Assembly (NCBI RefSeq): GCF_900302465.1
Contig: NZ_OMOR01000001.1
Coordinates: 806,001-870,000 of the forward strand
Origin: Ascidiaceihabitans donghaensis
GTDB lineage: Bacteria; Pseudomonadota; Alphaproteobacteria; Rhodobacterales; Rhodobacteraceae
Reading direction: 5' to 3'
Length of the DNA: 64,000 nucleotides
In this document: one piece after another, positions 46,317 to 57,263 of the stretch
Layout of the letters: each line of letters starts with the position of its first letter
How positions within the stretch are numbered: the stretch's first letter is position 1
Made by a program: the position numbers and the translations under genes
Notes under the pieces: model-generated
Seen by the model: only the letters and a program-made list of their open reading frames with translations
Told to the model about the DNA's origin: nothing
The model's database searches: none

Positions 46317-49300
46317 CTAGGCTGCTTGCAGGTCATGGCGCGGACAGGTCCAGCTGCGTTGTAAATTTCTTAAAAGCTGAACTTCAAAATGACGCAAACT
46401 GGGTCTGACACAAGCCATCGGGCTTTGTACGAAATCTGTGGCGGATTTGTTGTGATCTGCGCTTGGTTGGGAGTGGGTGCCATCGGTTTGGTAGCTTTCA
46501 GTGGCACAGCCTTCGGCGAAGATGATCTCATGGCGGGACAGAACGACATGGTAGTAGGTGATGTTGACCACTGGCATACGATAAACGGTTTTGCCGTCAC
46601 ATAGTGATTTTGCAGTCGCCAAGACTTCAGCCTGCCCAAACATAACTTCTGCTTGCGTGTCCCTAAGCATCATGCGGTGTGCGGGAGAGACGATCAACGC
46701 GGCTTTGTTGCCGAGCACGCCGGACTGGATCACAATTGGCGCGTGCCTTCCATAACCCGGAACAGTGTTGGACAAAACGGTACGCACCCTTTGCGCCCCA
46801 TGGTCCAACGTGCAAACTTTGTGGTGCTGCGTGAGCCGTTCAATGGCAACAGGTCCTTGATCTGTTTCGATCATTGTGCCTTGCGTGAAGCATGCCAGAT
46901 TGGTGTTATCCGTTGTCAAATCGGAGCCGCTGGCGCCGGAAAACGTCAATGAGCCATCCATGTTGGCGTTGTCATCATAATCGCCGGTGGATTGATTAAG
47001 CGTGTTGTCGTCCGCCAAATCGGCCCGTAATTCGAAAATGTCCGTGTAGTAATTGCTGAGATCGACAAAATCGTTGTTCGTGGTGTCGCCGTCATTCAAC
47101 GCGCCGCTGTTGCCAGTGTTGAAGTCGGTGATCGTGTCGTTGCCACCGCCAGGGGAATAGACAAAGACATCGTCCCCGTCACCGCCTGTCAGGACGTCAT
47201 CCCCGCCACCACCCTGCAATGTGTCGTTGCCGCTGCCGCCATCTAATGTCGCGTCGCCGCCCTGCGTCGAGATGCTGTCGTCGCCGTCTTCGCCGTAGAG
47301 TTGGTCGTTGGAATTGCCGTCTGTTTCGGATGAGGTGATGGTGTCGTTTCCACTGCCCCCGTAGATCGTGTCGTCATCTCCGAAGGTTTGTTCCTCTCCG
47401 GCTTCGATCCGATCGTTACCAGCACCGCCGTAGATGACGTCGCCTTGATCGCCACCGTCGATAGTGTCGTTGCCGTCGCCGCCACTTAGGCTGTCGTAGC
47501 CGTTGCCGCCCTCGATGCTATCGTCACCAGTACCACCCGTAACCGTGTCATCGCCGTCGCCTGCATCCACATCAATGCCAACGCCGTCCGCAGTGGCGTC
47601 GACCACATCTGCTTCGTCGGTCAGGATCAGATGTTCGATGTCGGTGAAGGTGATCGTGTCGGTTCCGTCGGTGATGGTTCCGGCCTTGTCGCCTGTGTAG
47701 GTGACTGTTACGGGCCCTGACACCGCGGACAGGTCGATAGTGTCGTAGTCGCTTCCTGTGCTGCCCCCAGAAATGGTGTCGTTTCCAAAACTGCCGTCCA
47801 TGACGAAAGTGTCGGATCCTTCGCCGCCATCCAGACTGTCGTCGCCTGTGCCGCCGCGAATGATATCGTCGCCGTCGCCGCCAAGGATCGTGTCATCGCC
47901 GCCTTCACCACTCAGCGTGTCATTGCCGCCGCGCCCGTCCAGAATGTTGTTTCCAGAGTCGCCTGTGATCGAATCGCCTTGCGTGCCGCCCACGACATTT
48001 TCAAAGTTGCTGTATTGGTTGCCGTATTGATCAGAGCCGCTGGTGAGGTTGACATCATAGCGCAAGTTGCGCGTTTCGCCTTCGTCCACGTTGTAGGTGT
48101 CGATGCCGTCGCCACCATCCATGGTGTCGATGCCCCAATTGGACAGGATCGTGTCGTCCCCGGTGCCTCCGAAAATGCTGTTGTCACCTCGACCGCCGTC
48201 GATGCGGTCATTGCCTGCACCGCCGTCGATGGTATCGTTTTCAATGGTGCTGCCGCCATAGATACTGTCGTCACCGTCTCCGCCAAGGATGCTGTCGCGC
48301 CCCGCACCGCCGTCAATAGTATCTGCGCCACTTCCACCACTAAGCGTATCGTTGCCCGCCCCGCCATCGATTGAATCATCGCCTTCGCCCCCATCAATCG
48401 TATCTGCCCCATCCCCTCCCTCAAGGGTATCTGCTTCAAGGCCGCCGTCTAAACTGTCGCTTCCTGAGCCGCCAATGATCGTATCGTTGCCGCTGCCACC
48501 CTCGATTGTATCGTTTCCGTCGCCGCCAGAGAGGGTGTCGTCCCCGTAGCCGCCATCAATACTGTCGTTGCCCGCGCCGCCTTCAATGGTGTCACCGCCA
48601 CGTCCACCGATCACTGTGTCATCCCCGGCCGCAGTGTCAACATTGATGCCCTGATGATCGCCACTCTTTCCGGAGTGGACAACGCTAGCGTCAACATAAT
48701 CGTTGTGTTCGGTCAGGATCAGGTTTTCGACTTCACTGAACGTGATTGTGCTGACGCCGTCGGTGATGGTGCCGGATTCTTCTCCGGTGTAGGTGACCGT
48801 GACAGGCCCGCTGAGATGTTGCAGGTCGATCGTGTCGAAATCGCTACCGCCTTCACCGCCGATGATCGTGTCGTTGCCAAAGTTGTCATGCAGAATAAAG
48901 GTGTCGCTGCCGCTGCCGCCCTCGGCATAATCCGCGCCACCCCACATCGAAATGACATCGTCCCCATCGCCGCCCTTTAGGGTATCGTTACCTTCGTCGC
49001 CTTCTATCGTGTCGTTGCCGCTGCCGCCTTCAATACTGTCGTCGCCTAAGCCACCGGATAAAAAATCATCACCAGAACCGCCGGCTATTGAGTCATTTCC
49101 GTCGCCGCCTTCAATGCTGTCATTATCGGTGCCGCCATCAATTGTGTCGTCGTCACCGCCGCCGTCGATGGTGTCGCTGCCGGCTGAACCAAAAATGGTG
49201 TCATTGCCGCTACCGCCAGAAATACTGTCGTTGTCGCCTTCCCCATCAATGCTATCATTGCCTGCGCCCCCATCGATGGTGTCATCGCCCGAATAACCTA

Positions 49301-49583
49301 GAATGGTGTCGCTGCCGTCCCCGCCACTGATGGAATCGTCGCCGGTCCAACCATCGACATAATCGTCTCCTTCGCCAGCGTTGACTGTATCATGGCCGCC
49401 ACCAGAGACGACGCGATCATTGCCCGCCCCGGAATCAACGGAATCTGCACCGCTGCCAGTGCTAACAGTATCATTGCCAGCGTTAGAAGTGACGGTGTCA
49501 TTCCCGCCGCCTCCGTTTATGGAGTCGTTTTCACTTCCGGTGTTAATGTTTTCACTGCCACTGCCACCATTTACCGTCGCCAT
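46317..49583 (-). CDS. RTX calcium-binding repeat protein with C-terminal Hint domain
   Basis: A 1088-residue protein beginning [16 protein letters not shown]. Almost 880 residues are glycine-aspartate nonapeptide repeats (GGxGxDxhx), which bind calcium and fold as beta-rolls outside the cell. Two homologous 85-residue inserts (around 48680-48940 and 47580-47840, both with [10 protein letters not shown] and TITDG) interrupt the array. From about residue 898 ([11 protein letters not shown]) comes a Hint (hedgehog/intein) domain with the nucleophilic Cys and the SPAHRMML block, then a roughly 60-residue tail. Type I secretion is expected from the repeats, but no transporter genes lie nearby. 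ATG 49583 has AGGGG upstream. Confidence 0.88.
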   Translation of the reverse strand: MATVNGGSGSENINTGSENDSINGGGGNDTVTSNAGNDTVSTGSGADSVDSGAGNDRVVSGGGHDTVNAGEGDDYVDGWTGDDSISGGDGSDTILGYSGDDTIDGGAGNDSIDGEGDNDSISGGSGNDTIFGSAGSDTIDGGGDDDTIDGGTDNDSIEGGDGNDSIAGGSGDDFLSGGLGDDSIEGGSGNDTIEGDEGNDTLKGGDGDDVISMWGGADYAEGGSGSDTFILHDNFGNDTIIGGEGGSDFDTIDLQHLSGPVTVTYTGEESGTITDGVSTITFSEVENLILTEHNDYVDASVVHSGKSGDHQGINVDTAAGDDTVIGGRGGDTIEGGAGNDSIDGGYGDDTLSGGDGNDTIEGGSGNDTIIGGSGSDSLDGGLEADTLEGGDGADTIDGGEGDDSIDGGAGNDTLSGGSGADTIDGGAGRDSILGGDGDDSIYGGSTIENDTIDGGAGNDRIDGGRGDNSIFGGTGDDTILSNWGIDTMDGGDGIDTYNVDEGETRNLRYDVNLTSGSDQYGNQYSNFENVVGGTQGDSITGDSGNNILDGRGGNDTLSGEGGDDTILGGDGDDIIRGGTGDDSLDGGEGSDTFVMDGSFGNDTISGGSTGSDYDTIDLSAVSGPVTVTYTGDKAGTITDGTDTITFTDIEHLILTDEADVVDATADGVGIDVDAGDGDDTVTGGTGDDSIEGGNGYDSLSGGDGNDTIDGGDQGDVIYGGAGNDRIEAGEEQTFGDDDTIYGGSGNDTITSSETDGNSNDQLYGEDGDDSISTQGGDATLDGGSGNDTLQGGGGDDVLTGGDGDDVFVYSPGGGNDTITDFNTGNSGALNDGDTTNNDFVDLSNYYTDIFELRADLADDNTLNQSTGDYDDNANMDGSLTFSGASGSDLTTDNTNLACFTQGTMIETDQGPVAIERLTQHHKVCTLDHGAQRVRTVLSNTVPGYGRHAPIVIQSGVLGNKAALIVSPAHRMMLRDTQAEVMFGQAEVLATAKSLCDGKTVYRMPVVNITYYHVVLSRHEIIFAEGCATESYQTDGTHSQPSADHNKSATDFVQSPMACVRPSLRHFEVQLLRNLQRSWTCPRHDLQAA

Positions 49584-49707
49584 TGTCGCACCCCTGAAAC
49601 TGCTAATCCCGTCAGGTGCGATGGTTAATACAAAGCAAGCTAACAGCAGGTTTCTTGTCACGGCATTTCTGTTTCGCATTTTTGCAAAATTTTTACGGTC
49701 CCTTTCC

Positions 49708-49736
49708 TTGACTCGCCCCATGCACATGCCTAGCTA
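49708..49736 (+). promoter_or_regulatory. groESL promoter
   Basis: TTGACT (49708-49713) and TAGCTA (49731-49736) are spaced by 17 bases, immediately upstream of the CIRCE element. The preceding CC gives CCTTGAC, which would also suit the heat-shock sigma factor RpoH. Confidence 0.6.
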
Positions 49737-49743
49737 TGCGCCG

Positions 49744-49770
49744 TTATCACTCGAACTGACTGAGTGCTAA
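49744..49770 (+). promoter_or_regulatory. CIRCE operator (HrcA site) of groESL
   Basis: TTATCACTC-N9-GAGTGCTAA matches the CIRCE consensus with one mismatch in the left arm and a perfect right arm. It lies 57 bases before the groES start. HrcA represses chaperonin genes through this element; hrcA itself is not in the window. Confidence 0.92.
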
Positions 49771-49826
49771 CGGCCTTGGATGACCAAGGTCAGGGAGAAA
49801 CTTTGATCCTTTGAGGAGCTACAAAG

Positions 49827-50114
49827 ATGGCATTGAAACCGCTTCATGACCGTGTGCTGGTACGCCGCACCGAAAGCGACGAAAAAACAGCTGGCGGGTT
49901 GATCATTCCCGAAAGCGCGAAAGAGAAACCAAGCGAAGGCGAAGTTGTATCTACAGGCGAAGGCGCCCGTAAAGACAGCGGTGAGCTGATCGCAATGGCT
50001 GTTAAAGCCGGCGACAAAATCCTGTTCGGCAAATGGTCCGGAACAGAAGTCACCGTTGAAGGCGAAGAGCTTTTGATGATGAAAGAATCCGACATCATGG
50101 GCATCATCGAGTAA
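49827..50114 (+). CDS. groES: Co-chaperonin GroES
   Basis: A 95-residue GroES that caps the GroEL folding chamber. It begins [22 protein letters not shown], with the mobile loop [16 protein letters not shown] and the [12 protein letters not shown] strand. The ribosome binding site GAGGAG lies upstream of ATG 49827. First gene of the groESL operon under the CIRCE site. Confidence 0.97.
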   Translation: MALKPLHDRVLVRRTESDEKTAGGLIIPESAKEKPSEGEVVSTGEGARKDSGELIAMAVKAGDKILFGKWSGTEVTVEGEELLMMKESDIMGIIE

Positions 50115-50132
50115 ACCTTTTCGGTTGTCTCG

Positions 50133-50155
50133 TAAGGTGCATTTCAATGCACCAC
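50133..50155 (+). repeat. GTAAGGTGCA hairpin element, copy 2 (groES-groEL intergenic)
   Basis: TAAGGTGCAT-TTCA-ATGCACCA forms a seven- to eight-base-pair stem between groES and groEL. Compared with copy 1 at 43350 the loop-closing pair is T-A instead of G-C, while the rest is the same. In this position it could affect processing or differential stability of the groESL message. Confidence 0.6.
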
Positions 50156-50171
50156 CCCTCTCGATATTTGA

Positions 50172-51833
<1,662 letters not shown>

Positions 51834-51882
51834 GACGACTTTGGTAAATCCAAAGCCTGTCTGCACGACGCAAACAGAAATG

Positions 51883-51908
51883 CAAAAGGGCCTTCGGGCC
51901 CTTTTGTC
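51883..51908 (+). terminator. Rho-independent terminator of groESL
   Basis: A perfect ten-base-pair stem CAAAAGGGCC / GGCCCTTTTG closed by a TTCG tetraloop, 50 bases after the groEL stop. Confidence 0.85.
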
Positions 51909-52128
51909 ATGAGAGGGTTTGTCTCCGTAGTGTCCGGTTGTTCACGCTTTCAATGCGCTGGGCGCCCCGGGTGTTATGGTACAGAAGCGCTGGTCCCATA
52001 GGGGGGATTTCTTTTGGGCTTGCATGATCCCGGAATCTTTCAAAAGGTTTTGTGATCGAAACACTCTAGATAGAACGCAGGCCATATGATCTGGTCAGTT
52101 TGAAGTGTCAGATTTTTTGGGAAACGTC

Positions 52129-53280
52129 ATGCTTGTAAAAGAACGCGCAAAAAACCTTGTTCTTGGCGCACTTGTTGCAGACGCCGCGACCATGGGAACA
52201 CATTGGATCTACGATCAAGATCACATTGCCAAACTTGCCCCGTCTACTCCGGAGTTTCGTGCCCCGAATGCTGCGGATTATCAGGGCGTACCGGGCTATT
52301 TCGCCCATGAGGGGCGTAAAGTCGGCGATTTGTCCCAATATGGTGAACAAGCACTGGTCCTTTTGCGTTCGGTTGCCGCAAATGACGGCGCATACGATGC
52401 GCCACATTACGCCGCCGCATTTCGCAGCCATTTCGGATATGGCGGTGCGTTTACCGGATACATTGATCACGCCACCAGAGAGACTTTGAACAATTTCCTG
52501 CGTGCTGAAGACGCCGCTTTGGCGCAGGTCAAAGGTATTGCCTTCCATGGAAATCCCAAAGTGACTGTCGCGATGATTGCAAAGGCTTTGGCTTTAACGC
52601 GACAGTTCTCTGGCCCTGTTTTGCGCACTGAATTCGAACAAGCGGTGCGATTGACGCATGATGATGATGCAACGGTTGACTATGGCTTTCGGGTTCTGGA
52701 TGAAATTTTGGCGATGACGCCGGTTTTCGGGGCTTGGGACGTGCAATTGCCTGCGATTTCAAAGCTGCCGGGATTGGCATTATGCTTTGCGCAGGATAAT
52801 GGCGATGGCGTGCTGCAGGACGCATGGTCTGCGGTGCGAACCACCAACGATCACCCCACGGCGCAGGCACACGGGCGTATGGTTGCGCGCATGATGCAGC
52901 GGGCTGTTCACGGTGACACAGTGCGCCAGCTTGTTGATGCTGGCCGCGCAGAAGCCAGTCCAGAGGTGGACACGTTGTTGGCGGATGCGCTGGGCCGCAT
53001 GGACGAAGATGCAAATTCTGTCACACGTCATTTCGGATTGGCCTGCGATCTGGACTATGGCGTCCCTGCGGCTGTGCACAATGTGATGACTGCTGGCAGC
53101 TTCACTGCCGCTGTGCGCCGCAACATCTATGCAGGGGGCGACAATTGTGGGCGCTCGATATTGGTTGGGGCGTTGTGTGGAGCGGTGTACGGTGTTGGTG
53201 GGGACAAAGGCATTCCGCACGCTTGGCTGGAAAAATTGACGTGCTGTGACGATGTTGAAGAGTTGCGTGTGGATGCCTGA
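52129..53280 (+). CDS. ADP-ribosylglycohydrolase-like protein with altered metal-site motifs
   Basis: A 383-residue all-helical protein of the ADP-ribosyl-GH/DraG family: GALVADAATMGTHWIYD near the N-terminus and GGDNCGRSILVGALCGAVYGV near residue 340. In typical members the first metal motif is TDDT and the second is GGDTDT; here the corresponding stretches read GDLSQYGEQAL and GGDNCGRS, so several acidic ligands are replaced. I recall related proteins with a similar YGEQ/YGDQ motif in other organisms, so it is probably a distinct subfamily rather than a decayed gene. ATG 52129 (GGAAAC upstream) was chosen over GTG 52105. Confidence 0.75.
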   Translation: MLVKERAKNLVLGALVADAATMGTHWIYDQDHIAKLAPSTPEFRAPNAADYQGVPGYFAHEGRKVGDLSQYGEQALVLLRSVAANDGAYDAPHYAAAFRSHFGYGGAFTGYIDHATRETLNNFLRAEDAALAQVKGIAFHGNPKVTVAMIAKALALTRQFSGPVLRTEFEQAVRLTHDDDATVDYGFRVLDEILAMTPVFGAWDVQLPAISKLPGLALCFAQDNGDGVLQDAWSAVRTTNDHPTAQAHGRMVARMMQRAVHGDTVRQLVDAGRAEASPEVDTLLADALGRMDEDANSVTRHFGLACDLDYGVPAAVHNVMTAGSFTAAVRRNIYAGGDNCGRSILVGALCGAVYGVGGDKGIPHAWLEKLTCCDDVEELRVDA

Positions 53281-53349
53281 AGGTGACACGAAGGGATGTG
53301 TAAGATGGTCCCGTCACCGTTTTGGCCAAAAAGATGAAAAGACGAACTT

Positions 53350-53841
53350 ATGATCCAGTTTCCTGACCATATGCGTCCAATGCAACAAGGCGAAGAAGAT
53401 GCTGTAGACGCTTTGCTGAGCGATGCGTTTGATGACCCGTCCGAAGCACGACTGGTGCGGCAGCTGCGCCGCACCAAAGCCATCGCTGGTGAAACGGTTT
53501 TGCCGATGGGGGACAGAATTGTCGGCTATTACGCCTTGTCCCGGATGGTTGCGCCAAAGGGGTGGTTGTGTTTGGCGCCGGTGGCCGTGGCACGTGATGT
53601 GCAAGGACGGCGGTTTTGTACCCGAATGATGGGAATGTTGACGGAATGGGCGCGGATGTCAGACACCTACGTGGTGGTTCTGGGCAAAGTCTCGCTTTAT
53701 GAACGCGGTGGTTTTAGCCATGCGAGAACGGCCAATCTGACGTCCCCTTACCCCGGCAGCCATTTGATGTTGGCAGGGCCGGGCAGTAATGTGCCAACAC
53801 AGACACTGGTGTACCCGAAACCGTTTCAGGACTTGGACTAG
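53350..53841 (+). CDS. GNAT family N-acetyltransferase
   Basis: A 163-residue YhbS-like acetyltransferase. The acetyl-CoA loop is VARDVQGRRFCTRMMGML (Q/RxxGxG/A-type), preceded by the strand LAPVAVA and followed by VVLGKVSLYERGGF, the C-terminal GNAT element. Substrate unknown. It lies 69 bases behind the ADP-ribosylglycohydrolase-like gene on the same strand. Confidence 0.83.
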   Translation: MIQFPDHMRPMQQGEEDAVDALLSDAFDDPSEARLVRQLRRTKAIAGETVLPMGDRIVGYYALSRMVAPKGWLCLAPVAVARDVQGRRFCTRMMGMLTEWARMSDTYVVVLGKVSLYERGGFSHARTANLTSPYPGSHLMLAGPGSNVPTQTLVYPKPFQDLD

Positions 53842-53879
53842 GCTTGCGGTGTAAGGCGTGGCCTGCCGCGCCGTCAAAG

Positions 53880-53894
53880 GGTGCAAAATGCACC
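53880..53894 (+). repeat. GGTGCA hairpin upstream of the EamA gene
   Basis: GGTGCA-AAA-TGCACC is a short perfect hairpin 80 bases before the EamA start. It shares the GGTGCA/TGCACC stem with the elements at 43350 and 50133 but not their flanks or loop. Confidence 0.35.
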
Positions 53895-53973
53895 GGCCCC
53901 AAGAACCAAATTGTGAACGACATTTTGTAAGGTGGTCCTTGGCCCACCACTTTTTCAGGACTACGATCACCCC

Positions 53974-54822
53974 ATGCATTTGATTTTGCTTGTTACCCTT
54001 ACCATGATTGCTTTTGCCGCCAACTCAGTTCTGAACAGGTTGGCAGTGGATGGTGGATACATTGACCCCTCTAGCTTTGCAGTGATCCGGGTTCTGGCCG
54101 GTGCTGTTGTGTTGGGCATGGTGCTCAGCGCACGGGGCGGGCAATTGCCGCTCATGAAACGGGGGCGCATTGTTGGGGCACTCAGCCTGTCTGCGTACAT
54201 GATCGGGTTTTCGCTGGCCTATGCCACGCTTGATGCGGGGCTTGGTGCGTTGATCTTGTTTGGCGTTGTGCAAATCGTGATGTTTGCATGGGGGGCTGCC
54301 ACAGGTGCGCGACCTACTGTGCGCCAGATGGCGGGGGCGGGCATCGCTTTTGTGGGGCTGTTGATTGCGTTGTGGCCGGGGCCGGGTGGTATTGCGGACG
54401 CGGGCGGGGCCATATTGATGACAATCGCAGGCATTGGATGGGCCGCCTATACGCTTGCAGGTCGCGGCGCACCAAATCCACTGGGCGCGACGGCGGCCAA
54501 CTTCATTCTGGCATTGCCAATTCTGGCCCTGTTGCTTGTGGGGCAGGGGCTGTCTGCGAATATGACGGGCGTTGGTTTGGCCGCTCTTGCAGGTGGTGTC
54601 ACCTCGGGGCTGGGATACACGCTTTGGTACGCCGTTTTGCCCCGCTTGCCTGCGTCAACAGCGGCCGTGGTACAGCTGAGCGTGCCCATCATTGCCATTA
54701 TCGGCGGCGCCCTGTTGCTGGGCGAAGCCGTTACCGGCGTCATTCTGATTGCAGCGGGTTTTGTTGTGGGGGGGATTGCGTTGGCCGTTACGACACAATC
54801 GCTTCCAAAGGATCGTAAGTAA
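53974..54822 (+). CDS. EamA/DMT superfamily transporter
   Basis: A 282-residue inner-membrane protein with ten predicted helices in two repeated halves, the EamA (drug/metabolite exporter) layout. The second half ends in LSVPIIAIIGGALLLGEAV, a standard EamA signature. The substrate is unknown. The last 35 bases overlap the 3-prime end of the convergent NUDIX gene. Confidence 0.85.
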   Translation: MHLILLVTLTMIAFAANSVLNRLAVDGGYIDPSSFAVIRVLAGAVVLGMVLSARGGQLPLMKRGRIVGALSLSAYMIGFSLAYATLDAGLGALILFGVVQIVMFAWGAATGARPTVRQMAGAGIAFVGLLIALWPGPGGIADAGGAILMTIAGIGWAAYTLAGRGAPNPLGATAANFILALPILALLLVGQGLSANMTGVGLAALAGGVTSGLGYTLWYAVLPRLPASTAAVVQLSVPIIAIIGGALLLGEAVTGVILIAAGFVVGGIALAVTTQSLPKDRK

Positions 54823-55252
54823 TGGGAACGGCGGTGTTGTGGTCTGCAAATGCCACAGCCCCTAAACTGTCAGGCTTGTGATTGACCGATGCCAATTCGT
54901 CTTTTGTGACCCAATGGTGTCGACTGACAATGGATTCTGGATCGACCCAGCCTTCAGGCACTTGTGCGGACCCCATCAAGGTGCAGTGAAAGAACACTTC
55001 CATCTGGTGATACCCCGACCGTGGATCATGGAATTCGTTCACAAGGGCAGGGGCACCCACCCGCACCCTAAGCCCGGTTTCTTCATAGACTTCACGGGCC
55101 AAATTTTGGGGTAAGCTGCTGCCTGGCTCTGCCCCGCCACCGGGGGCACACATCAAATCGTAGCGGGCATCTTTCCATGCGTTGACCAACAACAAGCGGT
55201 CCTCATGCACGATTAATGCACGTACAGCGCAGCGGATAGGGCGTTTGGACAT
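54788..55252 (-). CDS. NUDIX hydrolase
   Basis: A 154-residue NUDIX protein. The box runs from about residue 39 to 61 with the metal-binding core REVYEETG at 53-60. The Glu expected seven residues before Arg53 is replaced by Ser45, a partial departure from the GX5EX7REUXEEXGU consensus. Substrate is unknown. It is convergent and overlapping with the EamA gene and divergent from the lipase-like gene. Confidence 0.83.
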   Translation of the reverse strand: MSKRPIRCAVRALIVHEDRLLLVNAWKDARYDLMCAPGGGAEPGSSLPQNLAREVYEETGLRVRVGAPALVNEFHDPRSGYHQMEVFFHCTLMGSAQVPEGWVDPESIVSRHHWVTKDELASVNHKPDSLGAVAFADHNTAVPITYDPLEAIVS

Positions 55253-55327
55253 GTTTTGCCTTTGAAGACTACCGGAATTCCTGACCTACCATTCCATATA
55301 GGGCACAGAAGGTCTATCTGGTGCGTC

Positions 55328-56098
55328 ATGAGATATGCATTGGCCCTTTTGACTTTTTTGATCTTGCCCCGGCTTGCTGCGGCAGAGTGTGTGATTTTGC
55401 TGCATGGGCTGGCGCGCACGGATGTGTCCTTTGCGGTCATGGAAACGGTGCTTGAGGCCGAAGGGTACACAGTTGTGAACCCCGGCTACCCGTCGCGGGA
55501 TGCAAAAGTGTCGGTGCTGGCGGATCAGACGTTGCCTGATGCCTTTGCCGCATGCGGGACGCAAAAGGCGCATGTCGTCACCCACTCGATGGGGGGGATA
55601 TTGTTGCGCGATTGGTTAAGCCGCAATGATGCACCGACATTGGACCATGTGGTCATGCTGGCCCCGCCAAATCAGGGCAGCGAAGTTGTTGATGTGTTGG
55701 GGGATGTTTACGGCTTTGGATTGTTAAACGGTCCCGCAGGCGGGCAGCTTGGAACAGGGGCCGACAGCCTGCCGCGACGCTTGCCGCCCGTAGACTTCAC
55801 GCTTGGGGTCATTGCTGGCGATCAATCGCTGAATGCTTATTTTTCGTCCGTTTTGCCCGGCCCCGACGATGGCAAAGTCAGCGTGGCATCCACGCGTGTG
55901 CAAGGCATGACAGACCATATTGTGCTGCCGGTCACTCATACATTTATGATGAACAACTTGCGTGTCATCACCGAAACACTTGTCTTTTTGAAGGAAGGGC
56001 AATTCGACCATGACCTGACATGGGGCGAAGCTGTTTTGTCGCGGTTGGGATGCGAAGGCGAAGATTGCTTGATCGGGGGCGTGCGTGTTGAACGTTGA
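55328..56098 (+). CDS. Secreted lipase-like alpha/beta hydrolase
   Basis: A 256-residue alpha/beta hydrolase with a short signal peptide (cleavage near AAA, residue 20). The oxyanion region [10 protein letters not shown] and the nucleophile elbow THSMGGILL (Ser about residue 92) match the triacylglycerol lipase-type group; the catalytic His is probably in [12 protein letters not shown] 55328 follows the signal-peptide criterion; the open frame upstream starts at 55256. Its stop overlaps the start of phnM by 14 bases. Confidence 0.83.
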   Translation: MRYALALLTFLILPRLAAAECVILLHGLARTDVSFAVMETVLEAEGYTVVNPGYPSRDAKVSVLADQTLPDAFAACGTQKAHVVTHSMGGILLRDWLSRNDAPTLDHVVMLAPPNQGSEVVDVLGDVYGFGLLNGPAGGQLGTGADSLPRRLPPVDFTLGVIAGDQSLNAYFSSVLPGPDDGKVSVASTRVQGMTDHIVLPVTHTFMMNNLRVITETLVFLKEGQFDHDLTWGEAVLSRLGCEGEDCLIGGVRVER

Positions 56099-57230
56099 AT
56101 TTACCGGCGCAGATGTCCTTGGCGCAGCGGGTTTCGAAGACCGGACCCTCAGCATCACAGATGGCGTAATCTCGGATCAAAACATGCCGCGCCGGGTGGA
56201 TCTGTCGGGCTTTCGGATTCTGCCGGGTATCATCGACGTACATGGCGATGGCTTTGAGCGGCACTTGGCCCCCAGACGTGGTGCCATGAAACAGATGCAT
56301 GAAGGCCTGCTGGCCGCCGAGGCAGAGCTTGCAGCCAACGGAATCACAACAGGCGTCATGGCACAATTCGCCAGCTGGGAAGGTGGCTTGCGGTCGATGG
56401 ATTTTGCCGATCAGGTGCTCTGTGCGATCCGCGACACCCGCGGCGCAATGGTGACTGATATCCGCCCGCAATTGCGGTTCGAAACGCATTTGTTGGATGA
56501 CTATGACGGGTTGCCCGAAAAAATTGCGGACTGGGGTGTGGAATACGTTGTGTTTAACGACCACCTGCCACACGACAGGCTGGCCGAAGGGCGCAAACCG
56601 CCGCGTGTTGTGGGGCAGGCATTGAAAGCAGGGCGCAACCCCGAAGTTCATTTCGCCATGATGCTAGAGATGCATCGCCGTACAAATGAAGTGCCTGCAG
56701 CGTTGGATGCGCTGTGTGCCCGACTTCAAACCCAAGGCGTGCAGATGGGCAGCCATGACGACAGCACACAAATGGGCTGTGCCACATGGCAGGCACGGGG
56801 TGTGCATGTTGCGGAATTTCCCGAAACGCTTGAAGCGGCAGAAGCGACAAAGTCAGCGCAGGGCCGCGTCGTGTTGGGCGCGCCCAATGTGGTGCGTGGG
56901 GGATCCCACAAGGGCAATGTCAGCGCACTTGATCTGATCATCATGGGACATTGCGATGCCATCGCGTCGGATTATCATTACCCCAGCCCGCGCCGGGCCG
57001 CCTTGATGCTGGCCAAAAGCGGCGCAATGGATTTTGCGCAAGCTTGGGGGCTGGTGTCCAAAGGGCCGGCAGACGTGCTTGGGCTAAAAGATCGGGGTCA
57101 GCTGAAAGCAGGCTTGCGGGCCGATCTGGTTGTATTGGACGCACAGGACAAAGTCGCCGCAACCCTGTCACAGGGCCGCGTGAGTTACATGTCCGGTGAT
57201 ATTGCGGATCGATTTGTAAACGCCTTTTAG
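56085..57230 (+). CDS. phnM: Alpha-D-ribose 1-methylphosphonate 5-triphosphate diphosphatase
   Basis: A 381-residue amidohydrolase-fold enzyme of the PhnM family. The metal ligands are in [15 protein letters not shown], the carboxylate and other ligands further on ([15 protein letters not shown]), and the last is in IASDYHYPS. In the carbon-phosphorus lyase pathway PhnM removes pyrophosphate from the ribose triphosphate intermediate. Here it is alone: no phnGHIJKL genes are nearby, so an independent role is possible. GTG 56085 has a GGGGG run upstream; it overlaps the lipase-like gene by 14 bases. Confidence 0.87.
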   Translation: MLNVEFTGADVLGAAGFEDRTLSITDGVISDQNMPRRVDLSGFRILPGIIDVHGDGFERHLAPRRGAMKQMHEGLLAAEAELAANGITTGVMAQFASWEGGLRSMDFADQVLCAIRDTRGAMVTDIRPQLRFETHLLDDYDGLPEKIADWGVEYVVFNDHLPHDRLAEGRKPPRVVGQALKAGRNPEVHFAMMLEMHRRTNEVPAALDALCARLQTQGVQMGSHDDSTQMGCATWQARGVHVAEFPETLEAAEATKSAQGRVVLGAPNVVRGGSHKGNVSALDLIIMGHCDAIASDYHYPSPRRAALMLAKSGAMDFAQAWGLVSKGPADVLGLKDRGQLKAGLRADLVVLDAQDKVAATLSQGRVSYMSGDIADRFVNAF

Positions 57231-57263
57231 GCGTCGATCCGACACTCAATCGCAAGTCGCGCG

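Noticed and set aside
46900-49560. Possible CRISPR or tandem DNA repeat array
   Set aside because: The periodic sequence is explained by the coding of glycine-aspartate RTX nonapeptides; units vary at synonymous sites and there are no spacers.
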